DNA from: Chloroflexota bacterium
GTDB lineage: Bacteria > Chloroflexota > UBA5177
NCBI GenBank assembly: GCA_025966365.1
Contig: JAICWV010000014.1
Span: forward strand, 1 to 38,767
Length of the DNA: 38,767 bases
Direction: 5' to 3'
Position 1 is the stretch's first letter; every line of letters starts with the position of its first letter. The notes under the pieces were generated by a model. That model was not told the origin of the DNA and did not search any database. It worked only from the letters and a program-made list of their open reading frames with translations. The position numbers and the translations under genes were made by a program. This document shows, piece by piece, positions 16,822-25,451 of the stretch.

Positions 16822-16844
16822 GCATGGGCACGTGCTGCCCATGC
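16822..16844. promoter_or_regulatory. Inverted repeat in the leader of the Kelch gene
   Basis: GCATGGGCA-CGTGC-TGCCCATGC is a perfect 9-bp inverted repeat 22 nt upstream of the Kelch gene start, inside the divergent intergenic region shared with the receiver gene. It could be an operator or a leader hairpin. Confidence 0.5.
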
Positions 16845-17036
16845 ACCGGGCCTCCCCGCCAAACAGATCCCCAGATGGGATAATCCCGCTCCAGTGACTT
16901 CGGCCCACTAGCGCGTATCGCGCCACTGAAATCCAGCGTGTCAATATCTGGTAAGCCGGTGGGGTATAGGGCAACCGAACGACCGGCACGGTTATTGCTA
17001 GGTTCCGCCACCAGGAGAAGAACTGGAGGGGAGCGC

Positions 17037-17444
17037 ATGATGACCGGCCGTATTCTGGTCATCGAGGATGACCGGAACATCAGCGAGATGCTGACCGACA
17101 TGCTCCAGAGCGCCGGCTACGAGGCAATCGGGTTACGCCATCCCGATCTCGTGATGGAGGTGGTGGGGCACGAGCGTCCCGACCTGATCCTGCTGGACGT
17201 CATGCTCCCCAGGAAGAGCGGCATCGAGGTCGCGGATCAGTTGTGGGTCAACGGTTTCGGAGCAATCCCGATCATCGCGATGTCGGCATCGCCCATCATG
17301 ATCGATCTCGCCGGTCAGACCCCGTTCTTCGAGTCGGTGCTGCAGAAGCCGTTCGAGATGGATGCCTTCCTGGGCGAGATCCACGACGTTCTCAGGGAGC
17401 ACATTCCCAGCTTCGAGTCAGAGGCAGCCGGATATCCGATGTAG
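17037..17444 (+). CDS. Stand-alone response-regulator receiver domain (CheY-like)
   Basis: This 135-residue single receiver domain has an acidic pocket in VIEDDRN, a phosphoacceptor Asp in LILLDVMLP and the conserved Lys in LQKPF. No output domain follows, so it must act through protein contact or a phosphorelay. No histidine kinase is nearby. Tandem ATGs occur at 17037/17040 after GGAGGGG. The segment normally carrying the switch Thr/Ser reads IIAMSASP, so that residue is present. It is divergent from the Kelch gene. Confidence 0.93.
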   Translation: MMTGRILVIEDDRNISEMLTDMLQSAGYEAIGLRHPDLVMEVVGHERPDLILLDVMLPRKSGIEVADQLWVNGFGAIPIIAMSASPIMIDLAGQTPFFESVLQKPFEMDAFLGEIHDVLREHIPSFESEAAGYPM

Positions 17445-17588
17445 CTGCCGAATGACCCGGCTTCTCTGCCTCTAGAACTGGCCGAGGACGGCATACGGCA
17501 GGACTCCAGGCATGCCGCGTGCCATGCCACACGGCACTGGACGATACAGCAGCGGGCCGGTATACCTGTACTCGTTCATAGGGAGGAC

Positions 17589-17972
17589 ATGGTGGTCATC
17601 GCTTCCCGGTCTGCGCCGGTCACGCAGACCACGGTAATTTTTCCTGTTCGGAATCTCAGTGCCGCACTGGCACACTATCGCGCCCTGGGCTTTGTCCTGA
17701 CCTGGCTGGACGAGGACGCAGCCGTGGCCGTTGTCGAGCACTCCGGCGTGGTTCTGCATCTCGTTACTCGCTCCGGACCGGGCCCGACCGCGCCGCCTGC
17801 CGTCGCGCACCTGTTCGTCGGTGATGCGCGTGCGCTGGCCGTCGAATGGAGCAGGCCCGGCATCGACGGGACGACGGTCCTCTCCGCGCCCGTCGAAGAC
17901 GGGTGGCAGGCAGGGATACACGGCGATCCAGACAATAACCTGATTCACTTCAGCTCCGAAGACGACGCATAG
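17589..17972 (+). CDS. VOC-fold (glyoxalase/bleomycin-resistance-like) protein
   Basis: This 127-residue protein shows two beta-alpha-beta-beta-beta halves: FPVRNLSAALAHYRALGFVL with VVLHLVTRSG, then AHLFVGDARALAVEW with IHGDPDNNLIHFS. The pattern is typical of bleomycin-resistance-type members that bind drugs without catalysis, or of small dioxygenases. GGGAGGA ends one base before ATG 17589, so GTG 17592 or a slightly later codon may be used. The ligand is unknown. Confidence 0.85.
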   Translation: MVVIASRSAPVTQTTVIFPVRNLSAALAHYRALGFVLTWLDEDAAVAVVEHSGVVLHLVTRSGPGPTAPPAVAHLFVGDARALAVEWSRPGIDGTTVLSAPVEDGWQAGIHGDPDNNLIHFSSEDDA

Positions 17973-18088
17973 CCCAACGTTGCTGTGAGAGCAATGTAGG
18001 CTGAAGCGTAAGCGAGCCTGCTCACTCCCCTATGCGGCCGCGCACTCGCCCTCTCAATCCGGAGCAAGAACTGCATGAAGGAGCCGGC

Positions 18089-19456
18089 ATGACAACCACG
18101 CCCGATCTCGCCTCGCTGCATAGTGACCTTCAGACGCATCTCGATGAATCAGCTCGCAAGCACGAGGTGCCCGGTGCTGCCGTCGGCATCGTCGCGGACG
18201 GCGTCCAGGACATCGCCTGTCACGGTGTGACCTCGATCGACAACCCGCTCGAGGTCACCAGGGACACCCTGTTCCAGATCGGCTCCATCGGCAAAACCTA
18301 CACCGCGGCGGTCATCATGATCCTGGCCGAGCGGGGCCTGCTGGATCTACATGCGCCGGTTCGCACCTACATCCCAGAGCTCACGCTGAAGGATGAGTCG
18401 GTCGCCGAGCACGTCACCGTGCTCCAGCTCCTCAACCACACGGCTGGCTGGGCGGGCGATATCATGCGCGATACCGGCAACGGCGATGACGCGCTTGCCC
18501 GATACGTGGCCGGGCTGGCAACCGTCGAGCAGGTCAACCCGCTCGGGACGATCGCATCCTATAACAACGCCGCCGTCAATCTTGCCGGCCGCGTCATCGA
18601 GAAGGTCACGGGCATGACCTTCGAGACCGCCGCGCGTGACCTCCTGCTACGCCCTCTCGGCCTGGAGCAGACCACCTTCTCCATCCAGGATGTGATCGTG
18701 CGCCGCTTCGTGGTGGGCCACGAGAAGCGAGACGGCCGGCTGCAGATCGCGCAGCCGTGGGGACTGCCCCGGAACGGCAACCCGGCAGGTGGCGAGATCG
18801 CACCCGTGACCGACGTCCTCGCCTACGCCCGATTCCACCTGGGTGAGAGCGGTGCCGATGTCCTCGGTCGCGAATCCGTGCGCCGGATGCAGGAGCCGAC
18901 CTTTCCCATGGGTGGCGGCCACGTCGGCATTGCCTGGATGCTGCAGGAAGTCGGCGGGACCCGACTGGTGAGTCATGGCGGCTCGACCAATGGCCAGCAA
19001 GCGGAGCTTGTGTTGGTCCCGGAGCGGAACTTTGCGTTCACCATCCTCACCAATGCGATGGCCGGTATCCAGCTCATCTCCGAGCTGAGCGAATGGATCC
19101 TGGCTGGCTATCTCGGCGTCGAAGCGCCGGTGGAGGAGCCGCTCGAGCTGAGCGCCGAAGAGCTGGCCCCCTATGCGGGCTCGTACGACGGCTATGCCTG
19201 GATTGCCACCCTGAGTGTCGAGGAAGACCATCTGCGCATGGAGATCGTGTTCACCGAGGCCGGCATCGCCGAGGTGGAAGCTGCCGGCATGGACGTCCCC
19301 CAATGGCAGCCCGCCCGCGTCCGCATCCTCCCCAACGACCACTATCTCATCCTCGACGGTGAGTACGGCGGCACAAAGGGAACCTTTATCCGCGAGGGTG
19401 AAGCGGTCGTCGCCCTCGACCTTGGCCGTATCGCCCGCCGTATTCCTCCGCAATAA
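18089..19456 (+). CDS. Serine hydrolase, beta-lactamase/class C fold
   Basis: This 455-residue protein has the penicillin-binding/AmpC-type active site: Ser66-x-x-Lys69 (GSIGK), Tyr158-x-Asn160 (YNN) and His296-Gly-Gly (SHGG in place of KTG). The SHGG variant is typical of the broad 'serine hydrolase' or esterase group rather than of true beta-lactamases. A C-terminal ~100-residue beta domain follows (ELAPYAGSYDGYAW), as in many DUF3471-like or lipocalin-like tails. No signal peptide is visible, so it is likely cytoplasmic. ATG 18089 follows AAGGAG; the frame opens at 18032 without a better site. A strong terminator follows at 19520. Confidence 0.9.
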   Translation: MTTTPDLASLHSDLQTHLDESARKHEVPGAAVGIVADGVQDIACHGVTSIDNPLEVTRDTLFQIGSIGKTYTAAVIMILAERGLLDLHAPVRTYIPELTLKDESVAEHVTVLQLLNHTAGWAGDIMRDTGNGDDALARYVAGLATVEQVNPLGTIASYNNAAVNLAGRVIEKVTGMTFETAARDLLLRPLGLEQTTFSIQDVIVRRFVVGHEKRDGRLQIAQPWGLPRNGNPAGGEIAPVTDVLAYARFHLGESGADVLGRESVRRMQEPTFPMGGGHVGIAWMLQEVGGTRLVSHGGSTNGQQAELVLVPERNFAFTILTNAMAGIQLISELSEWILAGYLGVEAPVEEPLELSAEELAPYAGSYDGYAWIATLSVEEDHLRMEIVFTEAGIAEVEAAGMDVPQWQPARVRILPNDHYLILDGEYGGTKGTFIREGEAVVALDLGRIARRIPPQ

Positions 19457-19519
19457 GAAGGAGAAGGTCAGGGCCGGCGATCGAACGGCACGACCGACCG
19501 ACCAGACCAGCGCACGGAA

Positions 19520-19547
19520 AAAGGGCGCCGCGAGCGCGGCGCCCTTT
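19520..19547. terminator. Rho-independent terminator after the serine hydrolase
   Basis: AAAGGGCGCCGC pairs perfectly with GCGGCGCCCTTT across GAGC (12-bp stem), followed by CCTTT on the plus strand and preceded by an A-run, so it can work in both directions. Confidence 0.92.
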
Positions 19548-19553
19548 CCTTTA

Positions 19554-19578
19554 CGAACACCCGACGGGCGGGTGTTCG
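19554..19578 (-). terminator. Hairpin terminator after the pilin
   Basis: A 10-bp perfect stem (19554-19563 with 19569-19578) with a 5-nt loop starts 4 nt after the minus-strand pilin stop codon. It differs in sequence from the hairpin after the pilin copy at the window start, so the duplicated segment stops at the stop codon. Confidence 0.75.
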
Positions 19579-19581
19579 GTC

Positions 19582-19788
19582 TTACGTGCTCTTGAGCGCG
19601 TTGGCGACATCCTGGAAGGTGTTCTGGATGTACGGGCCGATGGCGAGGATCATGACAATGGCCACGATCGAGATCAGCGCTGCCAGCAGCGCGTACTCAA
19701 TCATGTCCTGTCCTTCCTCATCCCGTCGGAGCAAGTCCGCCAGAACATCTCGCAGGTTCATCGCCTGCAACGTGAAGTACTCGACCAT
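19582..19788 (-). CDS. Flp/Fap-type prepilin
   Basis: This complete 68-residue prepilin has an unusually long hydrophilic leader (residues 1-26). The Flp cleavage motif EEG/QDMIEYALLAALI follows, where the mature protein has Glu at +5 and Tyr at +6, as is usual for Flp pilins. A single hydrophobic helix and the tail NALKST complete it. It should be processed by a TadV-type peptidase and assembled by a Tad machine encoded elsewhere. ATG 19788 has AAAGGGGGA just upstream. Its last 116 bases are nearly identical to 1-116 in opposite orientation. It is divergent from the SWIM-led operon. Confidence 0.93.
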   Translation of the reverse strand: MVEYFTLQAMNLRDVLADLLRRDEEGQDMIEYALLAALISIVAIVMILAIGPYIQNTFQDVANALKST

Positions 19789-19937
19789 TTTTTCCCCCTT
19801 TCTTTCAAAATATGAACGTTGGTTCGATTGGTAACGATACGGGCTGTGCGCCGATCTGTGCATGGGTCAAAGGAAGCGAATCGCACGACCAACGGAGTAC
19901 TCCCGATCGCTGTGATAGGATTGCAGGATTTTCCGCC

Positions 19938-21251
19938 ATGACACTCACCCTGGAACACGTCGAGAGCCTTGCCCCCGATGACCGTGTCCTGGCCGCGGGA
20001 CGGAAGCTTGCCAGACCCGAGGTCTGGCGGCATACCGGACGGCACGAGTCGGTCATCTGGGGAGAGTGCCTGGGCAGCGCCGTCTATGAGGTGCGGGCCG
20101 ACCTTGCCGACACATCCGGCACGTGTTCCTGTCCCAGCCGGAAACTCCCCTGCAAGCATGTGATCGGGCTCCTTACGCTGGAGGCGCAGGGAGCGCTCGC
20201 GGCCCAGACGGATATGCCCTCCTGGGTCACCGATTGGCTCTCCAGACGGCGAGGCACGGAGGAATCGCCGACAATCCCTCCGCGGACCAGGAATCCGGGC
20301 GCTCAGACACAGCAACGCGCCGATCGGCGCCGGCAACGCATCCTGGACGGCATGGATGTGCTGGAAGCCTGGATGTGTGACATGGTTCACAACGGCATCG
20401 CCGGGATCGAGCTCCAGCCTCGCAGCTTCTGGGATCAGCAGAGCGCGCGGCTGGTGGATGCACAGGCGCCGGGGCTGGCAGGGCGGGTTCGCCGCCTGGC
20501 CGGTATCCCGGCATCCGGAGACGGATGGCCCGAGCGGCTTCTCGCCGAGATGGGGAAGATCGATCTCCTGCTTCACGCCTACCGCCGCCTGGACCAGCTC
20601 GATCCGCTGCTCCAGCACGACGTCCGCCAGCTCGTGGGCCTGCGCCTCTCGACCGAGGAGGTTGCCGAGCAGGGAGAGCATCTGATCGACGAGTGGTCGA
20701 TGGTGGGGCAATTGGTGGACGGCGAGGACTCTCTCCACACTCAGCGAACCTGGCTGGTGGGGCTCACCACGGGCCGCTCGGCACTGATTCTTCAGTTCGC
20801 GGTGGGGCGGCAGATCGCCTTTCCCTTTGTGTCCTCGCTCAACGCCGTGCAGCGAATGGAGCTGCACTTCTGGCCCGGACGCTATCCGCTGCGAGCACGC
20901 ATCGATCGACGTCTCGATGTTCCCTACCGGCTCGACGAGCGCCGCCCCGGCCACGCCAGCATCGAGGATTTTCTCGCCGCCACAGCCCGGGCGCTGTCGC
21001 GCAATCCCTGGCTCGATCGTTTTCTGGCCATTCTTCACGATGTGGTGCCGGTTATAGAGGAGGGGGGAGCCTGGTCGGTGCGGGACAGAAACGGCGCCGG
21101 CCTCCCACTGGTGGGACGTGGCTACTGGCGGTCGCTGGCCAACTCGGGCGGCCACCCCATGGATCTGTACGCGGAGTGGGATGGATTCGCACTCCGTCCC
21201 ATGGCAATTCGGGTAATCGAGGACATCCCCACGGCAGGGGCGGGCCGATGA
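19938..21251 (+). CDS. SWIM zinc-finger protein (first gene of five-gene MoxR-VWA operon)
   Basis: This 437-residue protein has an N-terminal SWIM motif, Cys63-x-Cys65-x6-Cys72-x-His74 (CSCPSRKLPCKH), a zinc site used for binding nucleic acid or protein. The remaining ~350 residues are helical then beta-rich, without a domain I can name. The architecture matches the SWIM proteins that head MoxR/DUF5682/VWA clusters in many bacteria and E. coli YehQ (recalled, not searched). ATG 19938 is chosen because the conserved region (LEHVESLAPDDRVLAAGRKL) begins there; only a weak AGGATT site precedes it. Its stop overlaps the next start (ATGA). Confidence 0.88.
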   Translation: MTLTLEHVESLAPDDRVLAAGRKLARPEVWRHTGRHESVIWGECLGSAVYEVRADLADTSGTCSCPSRKLPCKHVIGLLTLEAQGALAAQTDMPSWVTDWLSRRRGTEESPTIPPRTRNPGAQTQQRADRRRQRILDGMDVLEAWMCDMVHNGIAGIELQPRSFWDQQSARLVDAQAPGLAGRVRRLAGIPASGDGWPERLLAEMGKIDLLLHAYRRLDQLDPLLQHDVRQLVGLRLSTEEVAEQGEHLIDEWSMVGQLVDGEDSLHTQRTWLVGLTTGRSALILQFAVGRQIAFPFVSSLNAVQRMELHFWPGRYPLRARIDRRLDVPYRLDERRPGHASIEDFLAATARALSRNPWLDRFLAILHDVVPVIEEGGAWSVRDRNGAGLPLVGRGYWRSLANSGGHPMDLYAEWDGFALRPMAIRVIEDIPTAGAGR

Positions 21252-22090
21252 AGCGGCTCTCCGAGGTGGCGCTGGCCGGAACTGATCAGCAGGGCTTCGA
21301 CCTCTTCGGCCCCGAGCTGGAGATCACCGAGATGGAGGCGCTCCTGCCCGCCGACAGGGAGTGTCGCTTCTTGGTGGCGGCGGGGCTGCTCTCCGTCTAC
21401 GCCGAGGCCGGGCGGCTTCCGCCCAGGGTTCCCGGCATCGACCCGGCGCCAGAAGAATCACTCCCCGCCTGCTCGAAAGAGGTCGCGGAGATCCTGACGG
21501 CCATGCTTCAGAAGGGCACCCCCCTGGGGGGACAGACCCTGTCCGGAGCGGACGCGGCCCGGGTGTCGAGCGGCCTGGGCGGAGAGCACGACGACCTCCT
21601 GCCGGAAGCGCTGGCGCTGCTGGCGAGTCGGGGCCTGCGCCTGCGGCATGTCCTCTTGCCCTCGCTGCTCGCCACGCGATCTCAGTCGCTCCGCCGCGCG
21701 CTTCTCCCCGTTCTCGGCGAGCGCGGACGCTGGCTCGCCCGCTTCAACCCAAACTGGGCCTGGGTTCTGACCATGGATGCCGAGAGCCTACCGCCGAGAG
21801 ACGCGGCACCAGTGGACGGGAAGCGTGACAAGGCGAGCCGGGCCTACGTCGAGCTTCTGCAGCGGACAATGGCGAGCCTTGCCGACGGGAAGGAGCCGCC
21901 GGAGCGCTTGCTCCCCGCCATCCTGCCGGGGGCGCGGTCCATCGCGCCCGACACCATTGACGAGGCACTCTCCCTCTTTCCCTGCCCGGAGCCCGAGGAG
22001 CAAGCACTGAAACCATGGCATCGCCTCCTGACCGCCGCGAGCGAGAAGCTTCGGCTGAGGCAACGATTGATCGAGGAGCTGACGACATGA
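21248..22090 (+). CDS. DUF5691-like helical protein (second gene of MoxR-VWA operon)
   Basis: This 280-residue, wholly helical protein has the DUF5691-type pattern: an opening with LSEVALAGTDQQ, a segment FLVAAGLLSVYAEAGRLPP, and GRWLARFNPNWAW in the middle. DUF5691 proteins normally run well over 400 residues with HEAT-like repeats; this one is short and ends soon after the core. The assignment rests on pattern and on the neighbouring genes. The ATG overlaps the preceding stop and its own stop overlaps the AAA+ gene start, so it is translationally coupled on both sides. Its role is probably as an adaptor or scaffold (inference). Confidence 0.75.
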   Translation: MKRLSEVALAGTDQQGFDLFGPELEITEMEALLPADRECRFLVAAGLLSVYAEAGRLPPRVPGIDPAPEESLPACSKEVAEILTAMLQKGTPLGGQTLSGADAARVSSGLGGEHDDLLPEALALLASRGLRLRHVLLPSLLATRSQSLRRALLPVLGERGRWLARFNPNWAWVLTMDAESLPPRDAAPVDGKRDKASRAYVELLQRTMASLADGKEPPERLLPAILPGARSIAPDTIDEALSLFPCPEPEEQALKPWHRLLTAASEKLRLRQRLIEELTT

Positions 22091-23190
22091 TCGAGGAACA
22101 TTCCAGCGTGCTCGCCGGCGTCGCCCGCGCCAGGTCCGAGCAGCAGTTCGCCGAGGAGCTGGCGGAGCTTCGCATGGCGGATGACCGCCAGCGCCCGCCG
22201 CGCTGGGATCTCTCACCCTGGGCGGTGCGAACCTATCTCCTTGGCGGGACGCTCCCCAGCGGATTCGAAGTAAGTCCCAAGTACATCGGAAACGCGCGGC
22301 TGATGGAAATTGCCATCTCCACGTTGGCCACCGACCGGGCCCTCCTCCTGTCCGGCGTGCCGGGGACGGGCAAGTCGTGGGTGAGCGAGCATCTGGCTGC
22401 GGCTATCTCCGGAGATTCCTCGCTGATGGTGCAGGGAACCGCGGGCACCGATGAGACCGCGGTCCGCTACGGCTGGAATTATGCCCTGCTGCTTCAGAGC
22501 GGCCCGTCCGAGCAGGCGCTCGTGCCCAGTCCGGTGATGCGAGCCATGCAAACGGGGCGGCTGGCGCGCATCGAAGAGCTGACGCGCATGACGGGCGAGG
22601 TGCAGGATGCGCTGATCACCATCCTGTCGGAAAAGACGCTGCCCGTTTTCGAGCTCAACACCGAAGTTCAGGCGCACAAGGGTTTCAACGTCATCGCCAC
22701 CGCCAACAGCCGGGACCGGGCCGTCAACGAGCTGTCGAGCGCGCTGACGCGCCGCTTCAACACCGTGGTCCTTCCCCTGCCGGACACCATCGAGGAGGAA
22801 GTCGAGATCGTAGAGCGTCGTGTCGCCGCCCTGGGACGGGCGCTCGAGCTACCGGCGGAGAAGCCCGCGCTGGAAGAGATCCGCCGCGTAGTGACCATCT
22901 TCCGGGAGCTGCGCGAGGGAGTGACGCAGGACGGGCAGACCAAAGTAAAGTCGCCCACCGGCACGCTCGCCACCGCCGAGGCCATCTCCGTCATCAACAG
23001 CGGCCTTGCCATGGCTGCGTATTACGGCGACGGGACCGTCCGCGCCGCCGATCTCGCGGCCGGCCTGACCGGGACCGTTATCCGGGATCCCGTCCAGGAT
23101 CGCGTGGTGTGGCTGGAGTACCTGCAGACCGTCGTCAAGGAGCGCGACGGCTGGGCAGACTTCTACCGCGCCTGCAACGAGATGCTGTGA
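22087..23190 (+). CDS. MoxR-type AAA+ ATPase (third gene of MoxR-VWA operon)
   Basis: This 367-residue ATPase has Walker A GVPGTGKS (90-97), a Walker B-like strand LARIEEL (159-165) with Glu in place of the usual Asp, sensor 1 Asn in ATANSRD (205-211), and an arginine-finger region ALTRRF (219-224). MoxR proteins form hexamers that remodel partner complexes, usually with a VWA protein (RavA-ViaA, CbbQ-CbbO, BchI-BchD). The IEE-type Walker B is the form I recall for YehL-like members. ATG 22087 overlaps the upstream stop and the TGA overlaps the next GTG start. The frame opens further upstream, but homology starts here. Confidence 0.93.
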   Translation: MIEEHSSVLAGVARARSEQQFAEELAELRMADDRQRPPRWDLSPWAVRTYLLGGTLPSGFEVSPKYIGNARLMEIAISTLATDRALLLSGVPGTGKSWVSEHLAAAISGDSSLMVQGTAGTDETAVRYGWNYALLLQSGPSEQALVPSPVMRAMQTGRLARIEELTRMTGEVQDALITILSEKTLPVFELNTEVQAHKGFNVIATANSRDRAVNELSSALTRRFNTVVLPLPDTIEEEVEIVERRVAALGRALELPAEKPALEEIRRVVTIFRELREGVTQDGQTKVKSPTGTLATAEAISVINSGLAMAAYYGDGTVRAADLAAGLTGTVIRDPVQDRVVWLEYLQTVVKERDGWADFYRACNEML

Positions 23191-25451
23191 CCGTTACCGT
23201 CTTCGGTATCCGCCACCACGGGCCGGGCTCGGCTCGCAGCCTGGTGGCGGCGCTGACGTCGTTGATGCCGGATATCATCCTCATCGAGGGGCCGCCGGAG
23301 GGAGATGCCCTACTGCGGCATGCCGAGGGGGGTGGTTTGCAGCCGCCAGTCGCCTTGCTCGTCTATCGTCCTGACATGCCTCGTCGGGCGGCGTTCTTCC
23401 CGTTTGCCGTCTTTTCGCCGGAGTGGCAGGCAATTCGGTTCGGCCTCACCCACTCGGTCCCGGTGCGCTTTTGCGACCTTCCGCAGGCGGTGCAGCTGGC
23501 CGCCGATCCTGAGGCTGAAGACACTGCGCCGGTGGAGGAAACAACCGGCGAGCTCGGCAACCTCGCGGACAGAATTCGCGGCGACCCGATCGGCGCACTG
23601 GTGGAGGCGGCAGGCTACGAGGATTTCGAGCTGTGGTGGGAGGAGCAGGTGGAGCGGCGTGCCGATCCGCGGGGGCTCTTCGAGGCCATCATGGAAGCCA
23701 TGCGCGCCCTGCGTGCCGAGGCCGGGGTCGGCGACGAGCGAGAGGAACGGCGTGAGGCACACATGCGGCGGTCTATCCGGAAGGCCGAGAAAGAGGGCTT
23801 CGAGCGCATTGCCGTGGTCTGTGGCGCCTGGCACGCCCCGGCGCTGGACGGTCCCTCCTCGGCGAAGAGCGATGCGGCAGTGCTCACAGGACTCAAACGG
23901 GTTCGGGTAGACGCCACCTGGATCCCCTGGTCGAACTTTCGCCTGGCGTACCGCAGCGGCTATGGAGCCGGAATCGTCTCGCCGGGATGGTACGCCCACC
24001 TCTGGGGCGATCCCGAGAACGCAACGGTGGGCTGGATCGTCCGGTCGGCCCATCTGCTCCGCCGGGAGGGCCTTGACGCGCCCGCGAGCAGTGTGATCGA
24101 CGCCGTGCGGCTCGGGGATACTCTGGCGGCACTCCGGGATCGCCCCAATCCCGGCCTGAGCGAGCTGAGCGAGTCCATCCGGACCGTCCTCTGCGCCGGC
24201 CATGGCGCTCCCATGCAGCTCATTCGGCGGCAGCTGGAAGTGGGAGAGGTGATGGGGACGGTCCCGGAAACTGTCTCCCGCGTGCCCCTGCAATTGGATC
24301 TGGAGCGGGAGCAGCGGCGGCTGCGACTGCACGCCGAAGAATCGCGGAGAAGGCTTGATCTGGATCTGCGGCGCGATCTCGACCGCGATCGGAGTGTTCT
24401 GCTGCACCGGCTGAGGCTCCTGAACATTCCCTGGGGCGCCCTTCAGGAGAAGGAGATGCTCACGGCGCGGTCAATTCGGCGGGGCACCTTCCACGAGCTC
24501 TGGCAGCTGCAATGGCACGTCGAGCTCGTCCTGCTGGTGATCGAGCGCACTATCTGGGGAAATACGCTCGGCGATGCCGCGGAAGCGTTCGTCGAGCACG
24601 AGGCCGAGGCGGCAGAGCTTCCTGGACTGACCGAGCTGCTGCATGGTGCCACCGTCGCCAACCTGTCGGGAGCCATCGCGAGCCTGCTCCAGCGGGTGCA
24701 GGCAAAGGCGGCGGTGGCCACCGACGTTCGCCATCTCCTGGCAGCCTTCCCACCGCTGGCCCAGGTGGTTCGCTATGGAGACGTCCGCGGGACGGAAGCG
24801 CAGCAGGTGCTGCCCATCGTCGAGGCGCTCTTCGAGCGAGCGCTCATCGGTCTGCCGGGTGCCTGCACGAGCCTGGACGACGCAGCCGCAGCCGAGATAG
24901 TGACCCTGATGTCTGGTGCCGGCGACGCCCTGTTACTCCTTGACGCCAGCGAGTTGCACGGCGAGTGGCGGGTGCTGCTCCTGCGTCTGGGCCAGCTCCA
25001 GAGTGTTCATCCGCTGGTGCGCGGCTGGTGCTGCCGCCGCGCGCTGGAGCAGCGCAGCATCGACACCGGCGAGCTGGCCCGTCTTGCCCGCATTGCCCTC
25101 TCCCCGGCCGGCTCCGCGTCCGATGCGGCGGCATGGCTGCAGGGGCTCCTTCGCGGCAGCGGGCTCGCCCTGCTTCACCAGGACGGGCTGTGGGTGGCGC
25201 TGGATAGCTGGCTCCAGCGGCTCGACGCCGAAACTTTCACCGCGACTCTGCCGCTGGTCCGGCGGGCCTTCTCCGGATTCCAGGCGCCCGAGCGCCGGGC
25301 CATGGGCGAGAAGGTGGCGCGGCTGCGCAACAGCGAGACCGGCCAGAGCGAGCGAGAAGACGGAGGGACGCCCATCGACCGCGAGCGAGCCCGACTTGTG
25401 CTTCCGGTGCTGGCGCACATCCTGGGAGGGGATGCCGATGCCAATCGATGA
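23187..25451 (+). CDS. DUF5682-family protein (fourth gene of MoxR-VWA operon)
   Basis: This 754-residue protein starts at GTG 23187, overlapping the previous stop (GTGA). Its N-terminal ~220 residues have ordered motifs: GIRHHGPGSAR (7-17), a LIEGPPEGD strand end (32-40), FCDLP (95-99) and VVCGAWHAPAL (210-220). That order is reminiscent of the TraB/ChaN/EreA/TIKI superfamily of hydrolases, where conserved His and Glu line the active site. This link is my inference. The remaining ~530 residues are helical, with a charged stretch near 370-410 (LDLEREQRRLRLHAEESRRR). E. coli YehM is the counterpart I recall. It is the likely effector or substrate of the AAA-VWA pair. Confidence 0.88.
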   Translation: MTVTVFGIRHHGPGSARSLVAALTSLMPDIILIEGPPEGDALLRHAEGGGLQPPVALLVYRPDMPRRAAFFPFAVFSPEWQAIRFGLTHSVPVRFCDLPQAVQLAADPEAEDTAPVEETTGELGNLADRIRGDPIGALVEAAGYEDFELWWEEQVERRADPRGLFEAIMEAMRALRAEAGVGDEREERREAHMRRSIRKAEKEGFERIAVVCGAWHAPALDGPSSAKSDAAVLTGLKRVRVDATWIPWSNFRLAYRSGYGAGIVSPGWYAHLWGDPENATVGWIVRSAHLLRREGLDAPASSVIDAVRLGDTLAALRDRPNPGLSELSESIRTVLCAGHGAPMQLIRRQLEVGEVMGTVPETVSRVPLQLDLEREQRRLRLHAEESRRRLDLDLRRDLDRDRSVLLHRLRLLNIPWGALQEKEMLTARSIRRGTFHELWQLQWHVELVLLVIERTIWGNTLGDAAEAFVEHEAEAAELPGLTELLHGATVANLSGAIASLLQRVQAKAAVATDVRHLLAAFPPLAQVVRYGDVRGTEAQQVLPIVEALFERALIGLPGACTSLDDAAAAEIVTLMSGAGDALLLLDASELHGEWRVLLLRLGQLQSVHPLVRGWCCRRALEQRSIDTGELARLARIALSPAGSASDAAAWLQGLLRGSGLALLHQDGLWVALDSWLQRLDAETFTATLPLVRRAFSGFQAPERRAMGEKVARLRNSETGQSEREDGGTPIDRERARLVLPVLAHILGGDADANR

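Noticed and set aside
18089-19456. True beta-lactamase resistance gene
   Set aside because: The third active-site motif is SHGG rather than KTG and there is no signal peptide, so a general serine hydrolase or esterase is the safer call.
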